This document shows, one piece after another, positions 1 to 4,436 of a DNA stretch of 6,231 nt. Within the stretch, counting starts at the first letter, position 1; each line of letters begins with the position of its first letter. A model generated the notes under the pieces. It ran no database searches and had not been told where the DNA came from. It saw only the letters and a program-made list of their open reading frames with translations. Origin of the DNA: an uncultured Clostridia bacterium (GTDB taxonomy: Bacteria; Bacillota; Clostridia; Oscillospirales; Ruminococcaceae); NCBI GenBank assembly GCA_946613705.1, contig CAMOFU010000149.1, forward strand, positions 1 to 6,231, in the 5' to 3' direction. Position numbers and translations under genes: made by a program.

Positions 1-66
1 GGCTCTGTAGGCGGTCAGATGGTCAAGAAGATGATCGATTCCTACAAGCAGCAGGGTCATAACTGA
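1..66 (+). CDS. Alpha/beta-type small acid-soluble spore protein, C-terminal fragment
   Basis: Frame 1 is open from the left edge to a TGA at 64-66 and encodes 21 residues starting GSVGGQMVKKMIDSYKQQ. This matches the conserved C-terminal block of alpha/beta-type SASPs (Gly-Ser-Val-Gly-Gly followed by a basic amphipathic helix, as in the Bacillus SspA family). These proteins coat spore DNA in the forespore and protect it from UV and heat, and the GPR protease degrades them at germination. The start, the GPR cleavage site and the first DNA-binding helix lie outside the window. The gene is followed by a hairpin at 99-120. The family call is a motif match over few residues, but the block is distinctive. 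It implies a spore-forming Firmicute. Confidence 0.8.
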   Translation, partial: GSVGGQMVKKMIDSYKQQGHN

Positions 67-98
67 TCTGAGTCGCTGATCTTATCCTGAACGGAAAA

Positions 99-120
99 GC
101 CCCCCATTCCGATGGGGGGC
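99..120. terminator. Bidirectional intrinsic terminator between the SASP and deformylase-like genes
   Basis: A perfect 9-bp, GC-rich stem (99-107 pairing with 112-120) closes a TCCG tetraloop. Four A residues at 95-98 become a T tract on the minus strand, so it is well placed to end the deformylase-like transcript. On the plus strand the tail is TTGCTT, a weaker T tract, but the stem is very stable and lies 33 bases after the SASP stop. Termination in both directions is the natural reading for two convergent genes. Confidence 0.8.
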
Positions 121-137
121 TTGCTTCATGTCAGCAT

Positions 138-551
138 TCAGATAAGGATCCCGCTGCAATGGTCGATCTCGTGCTGTATGATCTGCGCTGTAAAATCAGT
201 GAAGACCTTTATGCGGGTCTCGGCCTTTTCATTCTGCCAGCGCACCTTGATCTTTTTCCAGCGCCTGACCTGCCGCGGTCCGCCAAGCAGCGAGAGACAG
301 CCCTCTTTTGTCTCGAACGGCTGTTCGCGCTTTATTATCTCGGGATTGAACATAAGAGTGTAGCCCTTGCCGTCAAAGAATACGATGATCCGCTTGCGCA
401 CGCCTATCATGTTTGCCGCCATTCCCACACAGGTATCACTGTGCGCGGTTATCGTGTCAAGCAGGTCTCGGGCTGTTTCTTCATCGTCTGCCGCTGCGTC
501 CTCGGAGACCATTGAGAGCAGCATCGGGTCGTGTACCAGTTCCTTTACCAT
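138..551 (-). CDS. Peptide-deformylase-like protein with altered catalytic motif 1
   Basis: This encodes 137 residues of the polypeptide deformylase fold. Classical PDFs are Fe/Zn hydrolases that remove the formyl group from nascent N-terminal Met. Motif 2 is intact (EGCLS at 83-87, Cys85 a metal ligand), and so is motif 3 (QHEIDH at 126-131, with metal ligands His127 and His131 and catalytic Glu128). Motif 1, normally GxGLAAxQ, reads CVGMAANM at 41-48, so the first Gly is Cys and the conserved Gln that stabilises the reaction intermediate is Met48. The protein ends soon after motif 3 and lacks the C-terminal helix of E. coli PDF (about 168 residues). The ATG at 549-551 is chosen because a strong Shine-Dalgarno lies 7 bases upstream; an in-frame TTG at 570-572 would place that site inside the coding region. 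It is transcribed alone from its own promoter. It is probably an auxiliary deformylase or a diverged paralogue acting on another formyl or acyl group; activity cannot be judged from sequence. Confidence 0.88.
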   Translation of the reverse strand: MVKELVHDPMLLSMVSEDAAADDEETARDLLDTITAHSDTCVGMAANMIGVRKRIIVFFDGKGYTLMFNPEIIKREQPFETKEGCLSLLGGPRQVRRWKKIKVRWQNEKAETRIKVFTDFTAQIIQHEIDHCSGILI

Positions 552-558
552 TTTTGTT

Positions 559-565
559 ACCTCCG
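559..565 (-). promoter_or_regulatory. Ribosome binding site that sets the deformylase-like start
   Basis: Read on the minus strand the site is CGGAGGT, 7 bases before the ATG at 549-551. It lies inside the extended frame that begins at the TTG at 570-572, which argues for the ATG as the true start. Confidence 0.85.
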
Positions 566-586
566 TTAGCAAGCTTTGGCTGTTAT

Positions 587-615
587 ATTATAGCATACAC
601 AAATAAAATAGTCAA
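587..615 (-). promoter_or_regulatory. Sigma-A-type promoter for the deformylase-like gene
   Basis: On the minus strand the -35 box is TTGACT (610-615) and the -10 box is a perfect TATAAT (587-592), with a 17-base AT-rich spacer. A run of A residues at 619-627 gives a T tract just upstream of the -35 box, possibly an UP-like element. Transcription should start near 580, leaving a leader of about 30 bases before the ATG. Confidence 0.85.
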
Positions 616-643
616 TCTCAAAAAAAAGTTAGCAATAGATTAC

Positions 644-672
644 TTGACTTTGAGGTGTTTAGGTGGTATTAT
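644..672 (+). promoter_or_regulatory. Sigma-A-type promoter for the DUF6110/ATPase operon
   Basis: The -35 box is TTGACT (644-649) and the -10 box is TATTAT (667-672), with a 17-base spacer. The predicted start is near 679, giving a leader of about 55 bases before the ATG at 735. It is divergent from the deformylase-like promoter. The two -35 boxes are identical and inverted, 28 bases apart, so a regulator or DNA bending in the gap could affect both. Confidence 0.75.
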
Positions 673-677
673 ATTAA

Positions 678-705
678 TGATAGGAATATCACGGTTATGC
701 CATAA
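678..705 (+). promoter_or_regulatory. Two small dyads in the operon leader, possible operator
   Basis: Just downstream of the -10 box are two perfect inverted repeats: TGATA-N4-TATCA at 678-691, covering the predicted transcription start, and TTATG-C-CATAA at 695-705. Both have 5-bp arms, short enough to occur by chance in AT-rich DNA. Their place at the start of a metal-transport operon makes a repressor site possible, but they match no operator consensus I recognise. Confidence 0.3.
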
Positions 706-720
706 ATATCTGATTTTGGA

Positions 721-725
721 AAGGA
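721..725 (+). promoter_or_regulatory. Ribosome binding site that sets the DUF6110-like start
   Basis: The site is AAGGA (within GGAAAGGA from 718), 9 bases before the ATG at 735. An in-frame ATG at 726-728 directly abuts it and is too close for initiation; another ATG at 741 is farther away. Confidence 0.65.
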
Positions 726-734
726 ATGTTAAAT

Positions 735-1001
735 ATGAGTATGGTAAAAAACATCGCAGTATTCGTCGGCGGAGTGGTCTTCGGCACGGCAGGATTCAAG
801 CTGCTTGGCAGCAAGGACGCAAAGAAGGTATATGTACATACCGCTGCTGCTGCAATGAGAGCAAAGGACAGTGTGATGACAGACGTTACCCGCGTGCGTG
901 AGAACTGCGGAGATATAGTGGCAGAGGCTAAGGAGATCAATCTGAAAAAGAGATCGGAAGCGGCTGCCGAGATCATCGAAGACGAGAGCAAAGCGGAATG
1001 A
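735..1001 (+). CDS. DUF6110-like small membrane protein, partner of the P-type ATPase
   Basis: This encodes 88 residues. Residues 6-24 form one hydrophobic segment rich in small residues, with a Gly zipper (GGVVFGTAG at 12-20), consistent with a single membrane helix. The rest is a charged, Ala-rich, helix-prone tail (about 26-88) with the block GSKDAKKVYVHTAAAAMRAK at 25-44, a single Cys58, and an acidic end. I recognise this pattern as the DUF6110 family, whose genes often sit beside metal P-type ATPases in Clostridia; that is recalled knowledge, not a search result. It is the first gene of the operon and its TGA overlaps the ATPase ATG by 4 bases, so the two are translationally coupled. 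Inference: it may be an accessory or regulatory subunit, as other small single-helix proteins are for P-type pumps (KdpF, sarcolipin). No biochemical function is known to me. Confidence 0.8.
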   Translation: MSMVKNIAVFVGGVVFGTAGFKLLGSKDAKKVYVHTAAAAMRAKDSVMTDVTRVRENCGDIVAEAKEINLKKRSEAAAEIIEDESKAE

Positions 1002-3091
1002 AGTGCTCGGTGCTGTTTGAATGTCGGGGGCGTATCAGGGTGCATATCATGCGCCCCGATATGTCGCTGAGGCAGGCGGATATGCTCGAATACTATCTGC
1101 GCTCGAAGCCGTTTGTCGTTGATGCTAAGGTGTTTGACAGAACGGGCGATGTGGCGATCTCATACGTCGGCGACCGCAGCAAGGTCATCAGTGCGCTGGC
1201 GAGGTTCACCTATGATGATGAGAAGCTTGCCGCACTGGTACCCGAGCATACGGGGAGAGAGCTTGACCGCGAATTTGAGGATAAGCTGATCGGCACGTTG
1301 GCAAGACAGGCGGTCAAAAAGCTTTTTCTGCCTGCTCCGCTGAGGCTTGCGCTTTCGGTCATCAATGCGGTGAAGTATGTCCGCGAGGGGCTTGCCGCAC
1401 TTGCAAGAGGCAGGCTCGAGGTATCGGTGCTCGATGCAGCCGCAGTGACAGTATCTCTTATCAGGGGCGACCAGAAAACGGCATCATCGGTGATGTTCAT
1501 GCTGGGGCTTGGCGAGCTGCTTGAGGACTGGACACGAAAAAAATCCGTAGATGAGCTTGCAAGTGTGATGTCGCTCGGTATTGACCGTGTCTGGCTGCAT
1601 AAGGAGAGCGGTGATATACTCCTGCCGCTCGGGGAGATCGGCGTGGGTGACGAGGTGGTCGTCCGCACAGGCAGTATGATACCGCTCGACGGTGTGGTCA
1701 TATCGGGCGAGGCTGCTGTCAATCAAAGCTCGCTCACGGGTGAGAGCCTGCCCGTGCATAAAAGCAGCGGCAGCTATGTATACGCAGGCACAGTCGTTGA
1801 AGACGGCAGCTGCATCGTCCGCGTAGACAAGACCTCGGGCTCGGGCAAGTATGACCGTATAGTAAAGATGATCGAGGAGTCCGAAAAGCTCAGATCTACG
1901 GCAGAGAACAGGGCTTCGACACTTGCGGACAAGCTCGTGCCGTACTGTCTCGGCGGCACACTGCTGACCTATCTGCTCACGAGAAATGCAACAAAGGCTG
2001 TGTCGATACTCATGGTCGATTTTTCCTGTGCCCTGAAGCTTGCGATACCGATAGCTGTTATCAGCGCTATGCGCGAGTGCAGCACTCACGGCATCACAGT
2101 CAAGGGCGGGAAGTTCCTTGAAGCTGTGTCACAGGCTGATACTATCGTCTTTGATAAGACGGGTACTCTTACTCATTCCACACCGAGGGTCGCGCAGGTG
2201 GTGCCGTTCGGCGGGAACGACGAAAACGAGGTGCTGCGGCTTGCTGCCTGCCTTGAGGAGCATTATCCCCACTCGATCGCTAATGCGGTAGTAGAGGAGG
2301 CTCGGCTGAGGGGGCTTGACCATGAAGAGCGCCATTCGACCGTTGAATATGTTGTCGCGCACGGGATATCCAGCACTATCGACGGCAAGAAGGCTGTTAT
2401 CGGAAGCTATCATTTCGTGTTTGAAGACGAGGGATGCAGGGTGCTTAAAAGGGATCGGAAGGAATTTGACTCCCTCCCGCCCGAGTATTCTCATCTGTAC
2501 CTTGCGGTCGGCGGAAAGCTTGCGGCGGTCATCTGTATAGAGGATCCGCTCAGGGCAGAGTCGCGTGATGTCATCTCGCAGCTGCGGGAACTCGGCGTCG
2601 GGCGGATAGTTATGATGACGGGCGACAGCAAGCGTGCTGCTAAGTCGGTCGCGGCGGCGGTCGGTGTCGATGAGCTTCATTACGAGGTGCTGCCCGAGGA
2701 TAAAGCTCAGTTCATCAAGGACGAACACGCAGCGGGCAGAAGGGTCATAATGATCGGAGACGGTGTCAACGATTCGCCTGCACTTTCCGAGTCGGACGCA
2801 GGTATTGCGATCAGCACGGGCGCTGCCATAGCCCGCGAAATAGCGGATATCACTATCTCGGCGGACGATCTCTATTGTCTGCTTACCCTTCGCAGGATAA
2901 GTGCCGAGCTGATAAAGCGCATCGACCGTAATTACCGAACGATCATAGGCTTCAACTCCGCGCTGATGCTCCTCGGAGCATTCGGACTGCTGACTCCGAC
3001 AGTCTCGGCGCTGCTGCATAATTCCTCCACGATAGCGATAGCTATATCAAGCATGAGGGATTATCTTCCCGATGACTGTGGACAACACTGA
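998..3091 (+). CDS. P1B-type heavy-metal-translocating ATPase with atypical M4 motif
   Basis: This encodes a 697-residue pump that uses ATP through a phospho-aspartate intermediate to move a metal ion across the cytoplasmic membrane, most likely outward. Residues 1-70 resemble a degenerate heavy-metal-associated domain: it has RGRIRVH but no CxxC (only Cys3 and Cys9). Hydrophobic segments lie near 109-127, 141-155 and 161-177. The actuator domain carries TGES at 247-250. M3 is about 312-328 and M4 about 333-355. The phosphorylation motif is DKTGT with Asp386; the nucleotide domain has HYPHS at 422-426 in place of the usual HP dipeptide; hinge motifs are TGD at 541-543 and GDGVND at 587-592. 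M5 and M6 follow at about 648-686, with Asn653 and HNSST at 674-678. The M4 metal motif, CPC in most P1B pumps, reads FSCALK at 342-347, so only Cys344 remains. This marks a divergent subgroup, perhaps the Mn/Zn-type (CtpC-like) pumps; the metal cannot be assigned. No strong ribosome site precedes the ATG, which overlaps the upstream stop. Confidence 0.92.
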   Translation: MKCSVLFECRGRIRVHIMRPDMSLRQADMLEYYLRSKPFVVDAKVFDRTGDVAISYVGDRSKVISALARFTYDDEKLAALVPEHTGRELDREFEDKLIGTLARQAVKKLFLPAPLRLALSVINAVKYVREGLAALARGRLEVSVLDAAAVTVSLIRGDQKTASSVMFMLGLGELLEDWTRKKSVDELASVMSLGIDRVWLHKESGDILLPLGEIGVGDEVVVRTGSMIPLDGVVISGEAAVNQSSLTGESLPVHKSSGSYVYAGTVVEDGSCIVRVDKTSGSGKYDRIVKMIEESEKLRSTAENRASTLADKLVPYCLGGTLLTYLLTRNATKAVSILMVDFSCALKLAIPIAVISAMRECSTHGITVKGGKFLEAVSQADTIVFDKTGTLTHSTPRVAQVVPFGGNDENEVLRLAACLEEHYPHSIANAVVEEARLRGLDHEERHSTVEYVVAHGISSTIDGKKAVIGSYHFVFEDEGCRVLKRDRKEFDSLPPEYSHLYLAVGGKLAAVICIEDPLRAESRDVISQLRELGVGRIVMMTGDSKRAAKSVAAAVGVDELHYEVLPEDKAQFIKDEHAAGRRVIMIGDGVNDSPALSESDAGIAISTGAAIAREIADITISADDLYCLLTLRRISAELIKRIDRNYRTIIGFNSALMLLGAFGLLTPTVSALLHNSSTIAIAISSMRDYLPDDCGQH

Positions 3092-3100
3092 TACAAAAAC

Positions 3101-3132
3101 AAGGCGGTATCCCGATCCGAGGATACCGCCTT
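3101..3132. terminator. Bidirectional intrinsic terminator between the ATPase and GNAT genes
   Basis: A perfect 12-bp stem (3101-3112 with 3121-3132) closes an 8-base loop. The A-rich stretch at 3095-3099 gives a T tract on the minus strand, so it fits best as the GNAT terminator, lying 10 bases past that stop. It also begins 9 bases after the ATPase stop, but the plus-strand tail (ATGTGTTG) is a poor T tract, so termination in that direction may be less efficient. Confidence 0.8.
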
Positions 3133-3142
3133 ATGTGTTGCC

Positions 3143-3559
3143 TTAAAGCTTCTTCCTGTAGCCCGACTGATCGTAGCCCTCCACACCGAATTTGCCCTCC
3201 AGCACCGTGAAGCAGCTGTAACCGTTCGCCTCGTAGAACGCTTCATTCGCCTTGCCCGCTGTCCAGAGATAGATGTGCTGCATTCCTATGCTGCGGGCCC
3301 TGTCTTCGATGATACGCAGCAGCTTACTGCCGTGCCCGCGGCGGCGCAGCGGCTCCGCTATCCAAAGATCGGTCAGGTAAAAATAGCGGTGTTCTGTTAT
3401 GCCCGATACATAGCCGAGGAGCCTGCCGTCGTCTTCAAGAGTATACTGAAATCTCCTGCTCTCCTGCGGCGGGACCCCTTCGGCAAGCTCCAGCTGTCTG
3501 AAATCCTCACAGATATAGTCAAGCTCTTCACGGGTTATGTCTCTTTCGATGATCTTCAT
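3143..3559 (-). CDS. GNAT-family N-acetyltransferase
   Basis: This encodes 138 residues with the GCN5-related acetyltransferase fold, which transfers an acetyl group from acetyl-CoA to an amine. The acetyl-CoA pyrophosphate-binding motif is RRRGHG at 72-77 (the R/QxxGxG/A signature) after the strand YFYLTDLWIAEP (59-70). A later helix and strand, NEAFYEANGYSCF (105-117), form the usual C-terminal GNAT element. The length is normal for a minimal single-domain member. The ATG at 3557-3559 is chosen because GAGAGGAG lies 8 bases upstream. The frame stays open upstream to an ATG at 3694, but that extension runs through the rubrerythrin promoter and start and is not protein-like. It is monocistronic. 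A possible weak minus-strand promoter is TTGTTA, 17 bases, TAGAAA, between about 3580 and 3610. The substrate is unknown: small-molecule, antibiotic and protein acetylation are all possible. Confidence 0.9.
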   Translation of the reverse strand: MKIIERDITREELDYICEDFRQLELAEGVPPQESRRFQYTLEDDGRLLGYVSGITEHRYFYLTDLWIAEPLRRRGHGSKLLRIIEDRARSIGMQHIYLWTAGKANEAFYEANGYSCFTVLEGKFGVEGYDQSGYRKKL

Positions 3560-3567
3560 GATCGTGA

Positions 3568-3575
3568 CTCCTCTC
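3568..3575 (-). promoter_or_regulatory. Ribosome binding site that sets the GNAT start
   Basis: The minus-strand sequence is GAGAGGAG, 8 bases before the ATG at 3557-3559. It supports the shorter 138-residue protein over the upstream in-frame starts. Confidence 0.75.
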
Positions 3576-3607
3576 ACTTTTCTATTGTTTTCTGCAAATA
3601 TTAACAA

Positions 3608-3662
3608 TGAACTGTTGACATCGGGCTCAAAATATGTTAAAATATAATAACAGTTGAACTGT
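3608..3662 (+). promoter_or_regulatory. Repeats flanking the rubrerythrin promoter, possible operator
   Basis: The 8-mer TGAACTGT occurs at 3608-3615, overlapping the first base of the -35 box, and again at 3655-3662, just past the predicted start; the copies are 47 bases apart. The second copy lies in a perfect dyad, ACAGTT-G-AACTGT (3650-3662). A dyad at the start site plus a half-site at the -35 box is a common layout for a repressor. It does not match the PerR box that often controls rubrerythrins in Firmicutes. It could be chance. Confidence 0.35.
3615..3643 (+). promoter_or_regulatory. Sigma-A-type promoter for rubrerythrin
   Basis: A perfect TTGACA -35 box (3615-3620) is followed by a 17-base spacer and TAAAAT (3638-3643). 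A perfect TATAAT also occurs at 3643-3648, but its 22-base spacing from the -35 box is too long. The predicted start is near 3650. Rubrerythrin is usually abundant in anaerobes, which fits a strong promoter together with the strong ribosome site AGGAGGT at 3674-3680. Confidence 0.8.
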
Positions 3663-3687
3663 GAATCTATTTTAGGAGGTAATACAT

Positions 3688-4335
3688 ATGGCAAAATTCA
3701 AGTGTGAGATCTGCGGTGAGATATTTGAGGCAGAGAGTGCCGAGACAGCAGTCTGTCCCAAGTGCGGAGCTAAAGGCGATAAGCTGACCGAGATTAAGGG
3801 CAATCCCTATGCAGGCACCCAGACCGAGAAGAATCTGCAAGCTGCATTCGCAGGCGAGTCTCAGGCAAGAAATAAGTACACATATTTTGCATCAAAGGCT
3901 AAGAAGGAAGGTTTCGAGCAGATCGCTGCGCTCTTCCTCAAAACTGCCGATAACGAGAAGGAGCACGCAAAGCTCTGGTTCAAGGAGCTGAACGGTATCG
4001 GCTCGACTGCTGAGAACCTTGAAGCCGCTGCCGACGGCGAGAACTACGAGTGGACCGATATGTATGAGGACTTTGCCAAGACTGCCGAGGCCGAGGGCTT
4101 CCCCGAGCTGGCTGCAAAGTTCCGTGCAGTTGGTGCTATCGAGAAGCATCACGAGGAGCGTTACCGCGCACTGCTCAAAAATGTCGAGATGCAGGAGGTA
4201 TTCAAGAAGAGCGAGGTCAAGATCTGGGAATGCCGCAACTGCGGTCACATAGTAGTTGGCACACAGGCTCCCGATATCTGCCCTGTCTGCGCTCACCCGC
4301 AGTCGTTCTTTGAGGTCAATGCCGAGAATTACTGA
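3688..4335 (+). CDS. Rubrerythrin with rubredoxin-like domains at both ends
   Basis: This encodes a 215-residue cytoplasmic peroxidase that reduces hydrogen peroxide at a diiron centre using electrons passed through a rubredoxin-type FeS4 site. It has three parts. Residues 4-36 form a rubredoxin-like knuckle with Cys6, Cys9, Cys23 and Cys26. Residues 46-168 are the ferritin-like four-helix domain. Residues 180-210 form a second rubredoxin domain with Cys182, Cys185, Cys198 and Cys201. The diiron ligands are visible: Glu57 (AGESQAR), Glu90 and His93 (NEKEH), Glu118 and Glu121 (GENYEW), and Glu152 and His155 (EKHHEER). Classical rubrerythrins (about 190 residues) have only the C-terminal rubredoxin, and reverse rubrerythrins only the N-terminal one; this protein has both. 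The start is secure: ATG with AGGAGGT 7 bases upstream. It is monocistronic, with its own promoter and a strong terminator. The family call is near certain; whether both Cys4 sites bind iron is unknown. Confidence 0.96.
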   Translation: MAKFKCEICGEIFEAESAETAVCPKCGAKGDKLTEIKGNPYAGTQTEKNLQAAFAGESQARNKYTYFASKAKKEGFEQIAALFLKTADNEKEHAKLWFKELNGIGSTAENLEAAADGENYEWTDMYEDFAKTAEAEGFPELAAKFRAVGAIEKHHEERYRALLKNVEMQEVFKKSEVKIWECRNCGHIVVGTQAPDICPVCAHPQSFFEVNAENY

Positions 4336-4376
4336 TGGCTGAGAGCCTATAATGAACTGAAATAACTTGCAAAAAT

Positions 4377-4420
4377 AAAGCACCGTGAAGGCCGGGCTGT
4401 ATGAGTCTTCGCGGTGCTTT
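4377..4420. terminator. Bidirectional terminator between rubrerythrin and the NlpC/P60 gene
   Basis: A 14-bp stem (4377-4390 with 4407-4420, one U-G wobble) closes a 16-base loop. It is followed by TTTTG on the plus strand, and on the minus strand the A-rich run at 4371-4379 becomes a T tract. It sits 41 bases after the rubrerythrin stop and 16 bases past the end of the convergent gene, so it probably serves both. Confidence 0.85.
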
Positions 4421-4436
4421 TGTTATGCTGAGATTT

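Noticed and set aside
1484..3019. Long minus-strand open frames opposite the ATPase (1484-2089 and 2129-3019)
   Set aside because: They lie wholly within a clearly conserved ATPase, show no recognisable domain or ribosome site, and are explained by third-position codon bias of the plus-strand gene.
3637..3650. PerR-box-like AT-rich sequence at the rubrerythrin -10 region
   Set aside because: Only the left half resembles the PerR consensus; the right half does not match, and AT-rich -10 regions resemble it by chance.
3560..3694. N-terminal extension of the GNAT protein starting at 3694
   Set aside because: It would overlap the rubrerythrin promoter and start codon, and a good ribosome site precedes the shorter start at 3559.
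4349..4354. TATAAT after the rubrerythrin stop as a promoter
   Set aside because: No suitable -35 box and no downstream plus-strand gene; a terminator follows within 30 bases.
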